From positions 1 to 48,557 of the forward strand of contig JAQUXD010000002.1 in assembly GCA_028692535.1 (NCBI GenBank): DNA of 48,557 nt, in the 5' to 3' direction. The translations under genes were made by a program, and so were the position numbers. Below, piece by piece: positions 1 to 7,832 of the stretch. The notes below the pieces were generated by a model. It made no database searches. It was not told the origin of the DNA and worked only from the letters and a program-made list of their open reading frames with translations. The stretch comes from Eubacteriales bacterium. Its GTDB lineage: Bacteria; Bacillota; Clostridia; Peptostreptococcales; Anaerovoracaceae. The first letter of the stretch is position 1; every line of letters starts with the position of its first letter.

Positions 1-828
1 CTGATGGGCACATCGGCGGAGAACGCGGTCAAGGCTTATTTGGAAGGCCGTGATGATTCCGCGCGCACAAGAGCGGTCTCTTCGGAACTGATCGCGGCAT
101 TGGAGGCCTTCAAACCGAAAAATGACAAGCAGAAGGAAGCCAGGGATTTCATCCTGACGAATCGGGACTATCTCCGTAAAAAATCCTACTGGGCGTTCGG
201 TGGTGACGGCTGGGCCTACGACATCGGGTACGGCGGCCTGGACCATGTCCTTGCGTCCGGGAAGAACATCAACGTTCTCGTGCTGGATACGGAAGTGTAC
301 TCCAACACCGGCGGACAATCCTCCAAAGCCACCGCTGCCGGCGCCGTGGCCAAGTTTGCGGCGGACGGCAAGAAGACGAAGAAAAAAGATCTGGGCATGA
401 TGGCCATGAGCTACGGATATGTCTATGTGGCCCAGGTCGCCATGGGATACGATCAAAACCAGGTGCTGACGGCTATGCGGGAAGCCGAAGCCTACGACGG
501 TCCCTCTCTGATCATCGCCTATTGCCCCTGCATCGAACACGGGCCCAAATGCGGCATGGGAAAGAGTCAGCAGGAAATGAAAGACGCCGTGGAGTCGGGC
601 TATTGGCATCTGTATCGCTATAATCCCGAGCTGAAGAAACAAGGAAAGAACCCCTTCCTCATGGATTCCAAGCAACCTACAAAGGAACTGGTTTCCTTCC
701 TGCGCGGAGAAAATCGCTATGCTTCATTGGAACGCACCTTTCCCGAGCAGGCCGAGATCCTGTTTGAAAAAGCCCGGACCGATGCGGAAGAGCGGCTGGC
801 TAATTACCAAAGGCTGGCGAAGGGCTGA
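1..828 (+). CDS. nifJ: Pyruvate:ferredoxin (flavodoxin) oxidoreductase, C-terminal part (5' truncated by window edge)
   Basis: This is the C-terminal 275 codons of PFOR, which oxidatively decarboxylates pyruvate to acetyl-CoA and CO2 and reduces ferredoxin in the cytoplasm of anaerobes. The reading frame is open from base 1, so the gene begins upstream. The thiamine-diphosphate domain is clear: GDGWAYDIGYGG at about residues 67-78 of the fragment, then NTGGQSSK at 101-108. The CPCIEHG motif at 174-180 carries the late cysteine that, in this family, helps bind the iron-sulfur cluster near TPP. The full-length family is about 1170-1200 residues. The stop lies 2 nt before the AEC carrier gene, so the two are probably co-transcribed and coupled, which puts pyruvate oxidation beside malate metabolism. 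Identity is secure; the missing N-terminal part cannot be judged. Confidence 0.96.
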   Translation: MMGTSAENAVKAYLEGRDDSARTRAVSSELIAALEAFKPKNDKQKEARDFILTNRDYLRKKSYWAFGGDGWAYDIGYGGLDHVLASGKNINVLVLDTEVYSNTGGQSSKATAAGAVAKFAADGKKTKKKDLGMMAMSYGYVYVAQVAMGYDQNQVLTAMREAEAYDGPSLIIAYCPCIEHGPKCGMGKSQQEMKDAVESGYWHLYRYNPELKKQGKNPFLMDSKQPTKELVSFLRGENRYASLERTFPEQAEILFEKARTDAEERLANYQRLAKG

Positions 829-830
829 TC

Positions 831-1808
831 ATGGAAAATCTCAGAATATCGTTTCAGATCATCATGCCCCTGTTTCTCTATATGCTGGTGGGTTATATCG
901 CAAAGAAGAGAGGTCTGCTGCCCAAAAGCCTCAACGACGGGGTGAATCAGCTGATGTTTGCCATGTTCCTGCCGGTCCTGATGTTCAATACGCTTTATAA
1001 AGACGACCTTTCGGGCTTCGGCCAGGCGGCATTTATTCCCTATGCCATGGGTGGCACGGTGCTGAGTTTCCTGGTATTGTTTACACTTTTTACTAAGCTG
1101 GAAAAAAATCCGGCCAAGCGGGGCGCCCTGATCCAGGGCGCTTTCCGCGGCAACTCCATTCTCTACGGTCTTCCCATCGCCCTATCCATATTCGGCGAAG
1201 GGAATACTGCGGAGATCGCCATCGTACTGGCGGCGATCATACCGATCTACAATGTACTGTCTGTGCTGGTGCTGGAGATCTGCGGCCAGGCCGCCGCTTC
1301 CGACGATCCCAGAGTGAAGCTCTCGCTGGGATCTTTCAATTGGAAGAATGTGGGTCTTAGCATCTGCAAAAATCCGCTGATCCACGCGGTGATCCTGGGG
1401 ATTCTCGCCAACCTATCCGGTATCGCATTTCCTGTATATATTGAAAAAACCATGAGCGGTATCGCCGGCGTTGTGACGCCTATGGCTTTTGTGATGCTGG
1501 GCGCTGCCTTTAATCTTTCCTCTGCCATGGAAGACAAGCGCTCGATCTTGCTGGCTTCTTCCATGAAGCTGGTCGTCAACCCAATTCTGTTTCTTCTGCT
1601 TCCGATCCTCTGGGGCTGGACCGGCCCTGTGTTGGGTGCGATTCTGATCTCCTTCGGTACGCCGACGGCGGTATCCTCATTCCCCATGGCCAAAGCCATG
1701 GGCTGCGATGCGGATCTGGCAGGCGAGATCGTCGTTGTTACTTCAGCCGCATCAATCGTCACAATGTTTCTGTGGATATTTGCACTGAAGCAGATGATGC
1801 TGATATAA
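831..1808 (+). CDS. AEC (auxin efflux carrier) family transporter, probable malate/organic-acid carrier
   Basis: A 325-residue integral membrane protein with about ten hydrophobic segments. It starts with a short N-terminal tail and the pattern PLFLYMLVGYIAKKRGLLP, typical of AEC carriers. A glycine- and alanine-rich second half (residues about 190-325) forms the second five-helix repeat. Bacterial AEC members include the malate permease MleP of lactic acid bacteria. The substrate cannot be read from the sequence, but malic enzyme lies 21 nt downstream and PFOR 2 nt upstream, so malate or another C4/C3 acid is the most reasonable inference. The start at 831 is fixed by the tight junction with the PFOR stop and the GAAGGG upstream. 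Family call is firm; substrate is inference. Confidence 0.87.
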   Translation: MENLRISFQIIMPLFLYMLVGYIAKKRGLLPKSLNDGVNQLMFAMFLPVLMFNTLYKDDLSGFGQAAFIPYAMGGTVLSFLVLFTLFTKLEKNPAKRGALIQGAFRGNSILYGLPIALSIFGEGNTAEIAIVLAAIIPIYNVLSVLVLEICGQAAASDDPRVKLSLGSFNWKNVGLSICKNPLIHAVILGILANLSGIAFPVYIEKTMSGIAGVVTPMAFVMLGAAFNLSSAMEDKRSILLASSMKLVVNPILFLLLPILWGWTGPVLGAILISFGTPTAVSSFPMAKAMGCDADLAGEIVVVTSAASIVTMFLWIFALKQMMLI

Positions 1809-1829
1809 TGCAACAAAGGAGAATGCAAC

Positions 1830-3002
1830 ATGGATTATCGAAAAGAATCACTCCGGCTTCACGGAGAATGGAAAGGCAAGATCGAAGTGACGCCCACCGT
1901 GGAGGTGCGCAGTAAAGAAGATCTGGCTTTGGCCTATACGCCCGGTGTGGCAGAGCCCTGTCTGGAGATCCAAAAGGATTTAGAGAAGAGCTACTTGTAC
2001 ACAAGAAGGCACAACCTGTGTCTGGTTGTGACAGACGGCTCAGCAGTGCTGGGTCTGGGAGACATCGGACCGGAAGCGGGCATGCCGGTCATGGAAGGCA
2101 AATGCGTGCTATTCAAAGCCTTCGGCGGGGTGGATGCGTTTCCCCTGTGCATTCGGAGCCACAACGTGGACCGGATCGTGGAAACGATCACACTGATCGC
2201 CGGAAGCTTCGGAGGCATTAATCTGGAAGACATCTCTGCGCCCCGGTGCTTTGAGATCGAAGAAAAACTTCAGGAGCAGGTGGACATTCCGGTGTTCCAC
2301 GACGATCAGCACGGAACGGCCATCATCACGTTGGCCGGCCTGCTCAACGCTCTGAAGGTCGTTGGGAAAAAGAAAGAGGATGCGCGTGTCGTGCTCAGCG
2401 GCGCAGGCGCCGCGGCGTTGTCCATCGCAGATCTTTTGCTGGCGGAAGGATTCACCGATCTGGTACTGTGCGACAGCAAGGGCGCCATGTATGACGGACG
2501 CAAGGACCTGAATTTTTACAAGCAGGCTATGGCAGAGCGAACGAACCGCCGGCGGCTGCAGGGAAGCCTGACGGATGTGCTGGACGGAGCGGATGTCTTT
2601 ATCGGCGTTTCCGCGCCCGGTATTTTGACCCGGGAAGATGTCCGCAGGATGAGCCCCGGCGCGATCGTATTTGCCTGCGCCAATCCGGTGCCCGAAATCG
2701 ATCCTCCGGAAGCTCGTGCCGGCGGAGCGGTCGTTGTGGCCACGGGGCGAAGCGACTATCCGAATCAAATCAACAATGTGCTGGCCTTTCCCGGTGTGTT
2801 CCGTGGCGCTTTTGACGTTCGGGCCAGCCGGATCAATCAGGAAATGAAGCTGGCTGCTGCGTATGCGCTGGCCGATCTGGTCGCTCCGGAAGAACTTTCG
2901 GCGGACTGGATCATTCCCCAGGCCTTTGATCCACGGGTGGGCAAAACGGTGGCGATGGCGGTTGCCAAAGCAGCAAGAGCATCGGGCGTCGCCCGAATAT
3001 AA
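1830..3002 (+). CDS. NAD(P)-dependent malic enzyme (oxaloacetate-decarboxylating)
   Basis: A 390-residue bacterial-type malic enzyme that oxidatively decarboxylates malate to pyruvate. Visible signatures are YTPGV (36-40, with the catalytic Tyr), TDGSAVLGLGDIG (68-80), EGKCVLFKAFGG (89-100, with the catalytic Lys91), the metal ligands NLEDI (131-135) and FHDDQHGTA (157-164), and a Rossmann loop GAGAAA (191-196). Its length matches the short bacterial class (about 380-410), with no phosphotransacetylase-like extension. AAAGGAG eight bases before the ATG supports the start. With the AEC carrier and PFOR upstream it gives a path malate, pyruvate, acetyl-CoA plus reduced ferredoxin. Whether NAD or NADP is preferred cannot be decided by eye. 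Confidence 0.95.
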   Translation: MDYRKESLRLHGEWKGKIEVTPTVEVRSKEDLALAYTPGVAEPCLEIQKDLEKSYLYTRRHNLCLVVTDGSAVLGLGDIGPEAGMPVMEGKCVLFKAFGGVDAFPLCIRSHNVDRIVETITLIAGSFGGINLEDISAPRCFEIEEKLQEQVDIPVFHDDQHGTAIITLAGLLNALKVVGKKKEDARVVLSGAGAAALSIADLLLAEGFTDLVLCDSKGAMYDGRKDLNFYKQAMAERTNRRRLQGSLTDVLDGADVFIGVSAPGILTREDVRRMSPGAIVFACANPVPEIDPPEARAGGAVVVATGRSDYPNQINNVLAFPGVFRGAFDVRASRINQEMKLAAAYALADLVAPEELSADWIIPQAFDPRVGKTVAMAVAKAARASGVARI

Positions 3003-3015
3003 TGGAGAGTGAGCG

Positions 3016-3645
3016 ATGAGAAAAGACGACATCAATGTGAAAAATATGATTTTTACCGGACTGTGGATCGCTGTAGTCACAGTGGTTACCATGTCCATTG
3101 TCATTCCGATCCCTCTGACGCAGGGCTATGTAAACCTGGGAGACGCTGCGGTTTTCCTGGGCGCCTTTCTGCTGGGACGCAAGAACGGCGCCATTGCCGC
3201 CGGGTTGGGTTCGGGCCTGGCGGACATCCTGCTGAGCTACGCTTCTTTTGCGCCTTTTACGCTGGTGATCAAAGCCGGGATGGCGTTTATCTTCGGAAGT
3301 TTCCTGATCCTGTCGGCCGGAAAAGTAAAACCGGAAAGCAGAAAGGTCCCGTTCTCCAGAGTATTGGGCATCGCTTTGGCAACGCTTCTGATGGCCGGCG
3401 GCTATTACTTTGCCGAATGGATCTTGACGGGAAACAAAGTTGCCCCCATCGTGTCGATCCCCTGGAACATTTTGCAAGGATCTGTCGGAGGAGGACTCGC
3501 ATTGCTGTTGATGGTGGCCATGAGCAGCATCCGCATGCCGGCGCGTCAAAACACAAGCGGCGGAACGACGATCGAACCGGAGCAGAGTCAAACGAATGAG
3601 ATCAAAGAAGAGATCAAAGAAGAGAGCAAAGAGGAGATCGAATGA
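3016..3645 (+). CDS. ECF-type transporter S component (substrate-binding membrane subunit), cob-linked
   Basis: A 209-residue membrane protein with about five to six hydrophobic segments and the motif GYVNLGDAAVFLGAFLLG (35-52), typical of the DUF1393/PF07155-like S components of energy-coupling-factor transporters. Such S units bind a vitamin or cofactor precursor and borrow a shared EcfAA'T module, which is not in this window. The gene overlaps the cobT start by 4 nt and begins 13 nt after malic enzyme, so it sits inside a cobalamin lower-ligand cluster. A substrate such as dimethylbenzimidazole, alpha-ribazole or cobinamide is therefore plausible but inferred. The last 15 or so residues are a charged EIKEEIKEESKEEIE tail encoded by a tandem DNA repeat, which is odd for this family. 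GGAGAG upstream supports the ATG at 3016. Confidence 0.8.
   Translation: MRKDDINVKNMIFTGLWIAVVTVVTMSIVIPIPLTQGYVNLGDAAVFLGAFLLGRKNGAIAAGLGSGLADILLSYASFAPFTLVIKAGMAFIFGSFLILSAGKVKPESRKVPFSRVLGIALATLLMAGGYYFAEWILTGNKVAPIVSIPWNILQGSVGGGLALLLMVAMSSIRMPARQNTSGGTTIEPEQSQTNEIKEEIKEESKEEIE
3598..3642 (+). repeat. 12-bp tandem repeat at the 3' end of the S-component gene
   Basis: Units close to GAGATCAAAGAA are repeated about three and a half times, encoding repeated E-I/S-K-E residues at the C terminus of the S component. The last units also contain GAGGAG (3631-3636), which lies 5 nt before the cobT ATG and probably serves as its ribosome binding site. The repeat could expand or contract by slippage. 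Confidence 0.8.
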
Positions 3646-4718
3646 GCCTGCAGGAGATAATCAGCCAAATCGTTCCCGCAGACCGAGCGGCCATGGAGCA
3701 GGCTTCTGCCCATAACGATAATCTGCTGAAACCTCTGGGCAGCCTGGGCCGCTTGGAAAAAATCGCCATTCGCATGGCCGGCATCACCGGGCAGGTATGC
3801 AATCGGGCGGAAAAGCGATGCTTGATCGTGATGGCCGCCGACAACGGCATTTGCGAGGAGGACGTGGCCGGAACGCCCCAGGACATGACGCGGTGGCATA
3901 TTGCCAACATTGCCGGCGGCGTGTCCGGTGTCGGCGTGCTTGCGAGGTATGCCCATGCGGATTTGAAGGTCGTAGATATCGGGATCAAGGGAGATCCGGA
4001 ATGCGAGCTTGTTATTTCCCGTAAAATCCGTAGCGGCACGGCCAATTTTGCCCGAGAGCCAGCTATGCGCCGTCAAGAGGCAGAGGACGCCATTCTGATC
4101 GGCGTGGAACTGGCGCGGGAAGCTGCAGAGGCGGGATATGAGATCCTGGGCACCGGCGAGATGGGGATCGGCAATACCAGCACCACCAGCGCCTGTGTTA
4201 TGGCGTTGACGGGACTGTCCGCCGATGAGGCTGTGGGCAAGGGCGGCGGTCTCACTGACCGGGGTCTGGATCATAAAAAGGAAGTGATTCGAGCCGCGCT
4301 TGCACTTCACAAGCCGGATTCCGAAGACCCTTTGGATGTATTGACGAAGGTTGGCGGACTGGATATCGCCGGTTTGGCGGGCTGTTATCTGGGCGCGGCC
4401 CGATATCGATTGCCCATTGTGATCGACGGCGCGATCTCTGCACTGGCGGCGCTGGTTGCCTTTCGGCTTGCACCGGCTTCCGCTGATTACATGTTTGCAT
4501 CCCACCGTTCCGAAGAACCCTCCTATGGACGGATCGTCCGAGAGTTGGGATTGGCCCCCTGCATCGACCTGGACATGCGTTTGGGAGAGGGCACGGGCTG
4601 CGCTTTGGCTTTTCCCATCATCGGTGCTGCCTGCAGCATGCTGGCGGATATGCATACGTTTGCACAGGCACAGCTGGACCAGAGCTACCGTATCGATATC
4701 CGGGACGACAGACCATGA
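3642..4718 (+). CDS. cobT: Nicotinate-nucleotide--dimethylbenzimidazole phosphoribosyltransferase
   Basis: CobT (358 residues) makes alpha-ribazole phosphate from dimethylbenzimidazole (or another lower-ligand base) and nicotinate mononucleotide, activating the cobalamin lower ligand. Signatures include KPLGSLGRLE (30-39), GEMGIGNTS (172-180), GGLTDRGLDHK (202-212), and RLGEGTG (313-319), which holds the catalytic glutamate (Glu316, matching Glu317 of the Salmonella enzyme). Length matches the family (about 350). The gene overlaps the S component upstream by 4 nt and cobU downstream by 4 nt, a coupled operon. The actual base used cannot be predicted. No alpha-ribazole phosphatase (cobC) is seen in the window. 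Confidence 0.96.
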   Translation: MSLQEIISQIVPADRAAMEQASAHNDNLLKPLGSLGRLEKIAIRMAGITGQVCNRAEKRCLIVMAADNGICEEDVAGTPQDMTRWHIANIAGGVSGVGVLARYAHADLKVVDIGIKGDPECELVISRKIRSGTANFAREPAMRRQEAEDAILIGVELAREAAEAGYEILGTGEMGIGNTSTTSACVMALTGLSADEAVGKGGGLTDRGLDHKKEVIRAALALHKPDSEDPLDVLTKVGGLDIAGLAGCYLGAARYRLPIVIDGAISALAALVAFRLAPASADYMFASHRSEEPSYGRIVRELGLAPCIDLDMRLGEGTGCALAFPIIGAACSMLADMHTFAQAQLDQSYRIDIRDDRP

Positions 4719-5287
4719 GTGCTGTCACACTGATCACCGGCGGCGCCAGAAGCGGAAAGAGCGCTTACGGTGAAAATTTGGCCCTTTCTCTGGGCGGAAC
4801 GGCAGTTCTCTACATAGCGACGGCAGTGGCCACCGATCCGGAGATGGAGGAGCGGATCCTGGCGCATCAGGCTCGGCGCCCGGCGGCATGGATCACGGAG
4901 GAACGCGCGGAAGGATTTGATTCCCTGTCCGACTCTGAGCACTTTCAAAATGCCGGCGCGGTTCTTCTGGATTGTGTCGGCTTTGCGCTGAACAGCGCCT
5001 TGTACCACAGACTGTCCGATTGGGACCGTCCCGACGCAGCACAGGCCCAGGCGGCGGAAGAAGCCGTGTCCTCGGATCTCCGAGATCTCATCTCGCTGTG
5101 CAGAGAAAACAGCAAAGAGCTGATTCTCATCACCAACGAAGTGGGCGACGGTCTGATTCCTGAAACACCGGTGTCCAGGATGTATCGGGATGCCTTGGGG
5201 CGGATCAACTGCCTGACAGCGCACCTGGCCGACCGGGTGGTACTTATGACTTGCGGACTTCCTCTGGTGCTGAAGGAGTCGCGATGA
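4715..5287 (+). CDS. cobU: Adenosylcobinamide kinase / adenosylcobinamide-phosphate guanylyltransferase
   Basis: CobU (190 residues) phosphorylates adenosylcobinamide and then transfers GMP to form adenosylcobinamide-GDP, the partner of alpha-ribazole in the last step. The P-loop GGARSGKS is at residues 9-16. The ERILAHQARRP stretch at 46-56 contains His51, aligned by eye with the guanylylated His46 of Salmonella CobU. TNEVGDG (about 141-147) is the other typical motif. It is four-nucleotide coupled to both cobT and cobS. Length is normal for the family (about 180-190). Confidence 0.95.
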   Translation: MSAVTLITGGARSGKSAYGENLALSLGGTAVLYIATAVATDPEMEERILAHQARRPAAWITEERAEGFDSLSDSEHFQNAGAVLLDCVGFALNSALYHRLSDWDRPDAAQAQAAEEAVSSDLRDLISLCRENSKELILITNEVGDGLIPETPVSRMYRDALGRINCLTAHLADRVVLMTCGLPLVLKESR

Positions 5288-6015
5288 AATCCTTTTTTTT
5301 GATGCTGGCATTTTTTACGCGCTTGCCGCTACCCTGCATCACCTACACAGAAGAACGGTATATTCGTGGTATCCCGCTCCTTCCTCTGGTGGGCGCGGTG
5401 ACAGGCGCTCTTTTGTATGGAGCTTCCTTTGTGCGGCCTTATTTGTCCGAGTCTCTTTTCGGTGTTCTCCTGTTTCTTTTGTATTTGCTCATCACCGGCG
5501 GTCTCCATTTGGACGGGTTGGCGGACAGTTGCGACGCTCTGTTCAGCGGCCGGGACCGGGAGACCATGCTGGAGATCATGAAGGACAGCCGCAGCGGCAG
5601 CTTCGGCGTGCTGGGACTGATCGTCGCGGCGGCATTTTATGTGGTGCTCCTGCCGGACGCTTCGCCGGCGGCGCTTTTTTTCTTCCCGGTGCTCGGCAAA
5701 TGTATACCGTCTATAGCAGTGAATCTTTCCCCCTATATTCGACCCGAAGGAATGGCCCGTTTGTTTGCGGCGCACTGCTCCCGTTCCTGTGCTGTCCTGG
5801 GCGCCGGGCTCGTCCTTCTCGTGTTGGGACTGACGGATCGAACGCTGCTTCTTCCTGCGATATTCTCGCTGACCTTTGCCGCAGCTCTCACGCTAAGAAT
5901 CCGGCGGATCTTGGAGGGAATCACCGGTGATATTTTAGGTCTGCTTTGCGAGGCAACCCAGATCGCTTTTCTGATTTGCATTTCCGTTTTCGAAACAATA
6001 TCCAAAATATTTTGA
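5284..6015 (+). CDS. cobS: Adenosylcobinamide-GDP ribazoletransferase (cobalamin synthase)
   Basis: CobS (243 residues) is the membrane enzyme that joins adenosylcobinamide-GDP and alpha-ribazole (phosphate) to finish adenosylcobalamin. The hallmark HLDGLADSCDALFSG lies at 75-89, followed by five or so hydrophobic helices. An in-frame ATG 33 nt upstream exists, but the ATG at 5284 overlaps the cobU stop (ATGA) and has AAGGAG 8-9 nt before it, so I use 5284. It is the last gene of the malate/cob run. No clear terminator follows before the pyrG promoter at 6033. Confidence 0.95.
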   Translation: MKSFFLMLAFFTRLPLPCITYTEERYIRGIPLLPLVGAVTGALLYGASFVRPYLSESLFGVLLFLLYLLITGGLHLDGLADSCDALFSGRDRETMLEIMKDSRSGSFGVLGLIVAAAFYVVLLPDASPAALFFFPVLGKCIPSIAVNLSPYIRPEGMARLFAAHCSRSCAVLGAGLVLLVLGLTDRTLLLPAIFSLTFAAALTLRIRRILEGITGDILGLLCEATQIAFLICISVFETISKIF

Positions 6016-6032
6016 TTGCGGCGTATTTTTTC

Positions 6033-6061
6033 TTGACAACACTCGTTTTGCAGAATATCCT
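6033..6061 (+). promoter_or_regulatory. Probable sigma-A promoter of pyrG
   Basis: TTGACA (6033-6038), a 17-bp spacer, and TATCCT (6056-6061). Transcription would start near 6068. The predicted first bases do not begin with the GGG run that drives CTP-sensitive reiterative initiation at pyrG in Bacillus. Confidence 0.65.
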
Positions 6062-6079
6062 GTACCATGTAATTGAATA

Positions 6080-6160
6080 GTGAAACACGTATCGGGCGGT
6101 CGTTGGAGGTGTAGTACTCTGTATCCTACACTCTTCAAACGGCCGTTTTTGCGTGTTTCA
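6080..6160 (+). promoter_or_regulatory. Nested-hairpin leader RNA / possible attenuator before pyrG
   Basis: Three nested inverted repeats are visible. The outer one is GAAACACG (6082-6089) with CGTGTTTC (6152-6159). The middle one is CGGTCGTT (6097-6104) with AACGGCCG (6138-6145). The inner one is GTGTAG (6109-6114) with CTACAC (6126-6131). The middle stem is followed directly by TTTTT (6146-6150), so it resembles an intrinsic terminator. The outer stem would bracket it. It lies between the pyrG promoter and the pyrG ribosome site, the right place for transcription attenuation by pyrimidine supply. I recognise no PyrR or T-box consensus in it. Confidence 0.6.
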
Positions 6161-6187
6161 AAAAATCAGCTGAAGGAGGCGATTACG

Positions 6188-7783
6188 ATGACCAAGTACA
6201 TTTTCGTTACAGGAGGCGTGGTTTCAGGCCTGGGAAAGGGGATCACGGCGGCATCACTGGGCAGACTGCTGAAGCAGCGGGGGTTGCGTGTCGCCGCTCA
6301 GAAGCTGGATCCTTACATCAACGTAGATCCGGGCACCATGAGCCCCTATCAGCATGGTGAAGTATTTGTGACCGAGGACGGCTGCGAGACCGATTTGGAC
6401 CTGGGCCACTATGAACGATTTATGGACGAAAACGTAGATCGATATGCCAATTTGACCACCGGCAGCGTCTATCGGGAAGTGCTGAACAAGGAGCGTTCCG
6501 GTGCATTTCTCGGACAGACGGTTCAGGTGATCCCGCACATCACCGACGAAATCAAGGCGTTTATTCGCGGCGCCGGCAAAAAGAGCGAGGCGCAGGTGGT
6601 GATCACCGAAATCGGCGGCACCGTGGGTGACATCGAGAGCCAGCCTTTTCTGGAAGCGGTCCGCCAGATTCAACGGGAGGCGGGACGGGGCAACAGCCTG
6701 TTGATTCACGTGACGCTGGTGCCGGAGCTGGAAGGATCTGGAGAGTACAAGTCCAAACCCACGCAACACTCTGTTCGGGATCTGCGGGCATCGGGGCTGC
6801 TTCCCGACATCATTGTCACCCGGTCCAAAGGCTTTATCCAGGATGAAACCATCGACAAGATCGCCCTCTTCTGCGACGTCAAGCGGGATTGTATTATTCA
6901 AAACGTAACGGCGGACAGTTTATACAAAGTGCCGCTGGAGTTGGAAGCCCAAGGCTTTTCCGCTGTCGTCTGCCGAGAGCTGGAGCTGGATCCGGGGGTT
7001 TGCGATATGAAGGAGTGGGAAGACTTGGTGTCTCGCATCGACAGCAGGCAGCGGAAGGTGACGATCGCGCTGGTGGGGAAGTATATCAAGCTTCACGATG
7101 CCTATTTGTCCGTGGCCGAATCCCTTCATCACGCTGGCTTCGAAAACGGCGCGGAGGTGGAAATCCGCTGGATCGATTCCGAGGAGATCACACCGGAAAG
7201 CGTGGAGGATCGTCTGGGGGACGTGGACGGGATCGTGATCCCCGGCGGGTTCGGGACCCGGGGAATCCCGGGCAAAATCGAGGCGGCCCGCTATGCCAGA
7301 GAGCGGGATATTCCTTATTTGGGTCTCTGCCTGGGCATGCAGATCGCCTGTATCGAATTTGCCCGAAATGTATTGGACTATCCCATGGCCAACTCCAGTG
7401 AGTTCGAGCCGGAAGGATCCCATTCCATCATTGCGCTGATGCCCGACCAGATGGGCAATATTCCCAAAGGCGGAACTATGCGCTTGGGCTCTTATCCCTG
7501 CCATATCCGAAAGGGCAGCAGGATGCACCAGGCCTATGGCGAGGACGTGATATGGGAACGGCATCGTCATCGCTATGAATTCAACAACGCATATCGTGAA
7601 GAAGTCCAAAATGCCGGCCTGATGATTAGCGGCGCTTCTCCTGACGGGCAGTTGGTGGAATCGATCGAGATTCCCGCCAATCGATTTTTCGTGGGCGTGC
7701 AGTATCACCCGGAATTCAAAAGCAGACCGAACCGGGCGCATCCTCTCTTTCGGGAATTGGTCAGGGCCAGTCTGCAATCGTAA
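6188..7783 (+). CDS. pyrG: CTP synthase
   Basis: PyrG (531 residues) amidates UTP to CTP with glutamine and ATP. The N-terminal synthetase domain opens with KYIFVTGGVVSGLGKG (3-18, nucleotide-binding loop) and contains KLDPYINVDPGTMSP (39-53). The C-terminal class I glutaminase domain has the nucleophile Cys381 in GLCLGMQ and the His/Glu pair in YHPEF near residue 510. An upstream in-frame GTG at 6080 lies within the leader hairpins and is rejected, because AAGGAGG at 6173-6179 precedes the ATG at 6188 at normal distance. The gene is monocistronic, from its own promoter to the terminator at 7796-7830. The pyr operon for UMP synthesis is 29 kb away. Confidence 0.97.
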   Translation: MTKYIFVTGGVVSGLGKGITAASLGRLLKQRGLRVAAQKLDPYINVDPGTMSPYQHGEVFVTEDGCETDLDLGHYERFMDENVDRYANLTTGSVYREVLNKERSGAFLGQTVQVIPHITDEIKAFIRGAGKKSEAQVVITEIGGTVGDIESQPFLEAVRQIQREAGRGNSLLIHVTLVPELEGSGEYKSKPTQHSVRDLRASGLLPDIIVTRSKGFIQDETIDKIALFCDVKRDCIIQNVTADSLYKVPLELEAQGFSAVVCRELELDPGVCDMKEWEDLVSRIDSRQRKVTIALVGKYIKLHDAYLSVAESLHHAGFENGAEVEIRWIDSEEITPESVEDRLGDVDGIVIPGGFGTRGIPGKIEAARYARERDIPYLGLCLGMQIACIEFARNVLDYPMANSSEFEPEGSHSIIALMPDQMGNIPKGGTMRLGSYPCHIRKGSRMHQAYGEDVIWERHRHRYEFNNAYREEVQNAGLMISGASPDGQLVESIEIPANRFFVGVQYHPEFKSRPNRAHPLFRELVRASLQS

Positions 7784-7795
7784 GGCTGACATACT

Positions 7796-7830
7796 GAGCG
7801 GCGCTCGCTGTTGCGAGCGCCGCTCTTTTT
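7796..7830 (+). terminator. Intrinsic terminator of pyrG
   Basis: A perfect 13-bp stem GAGCGGCGCTCGC / GCGAGCGCCGCTC with loop TGTT is followed by TTTTT. There is no T-run on the other strand, so it acts on the plus strand only. Confidence 0.93.
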
Positions 7831-7832
7831 AG

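Noticed and set aside
3003..3015. Cobalamin riboswitch before the cob genes
   Set aside because: The gap is only 13 nt, and no B12-box-like sequence was seen before the S component.
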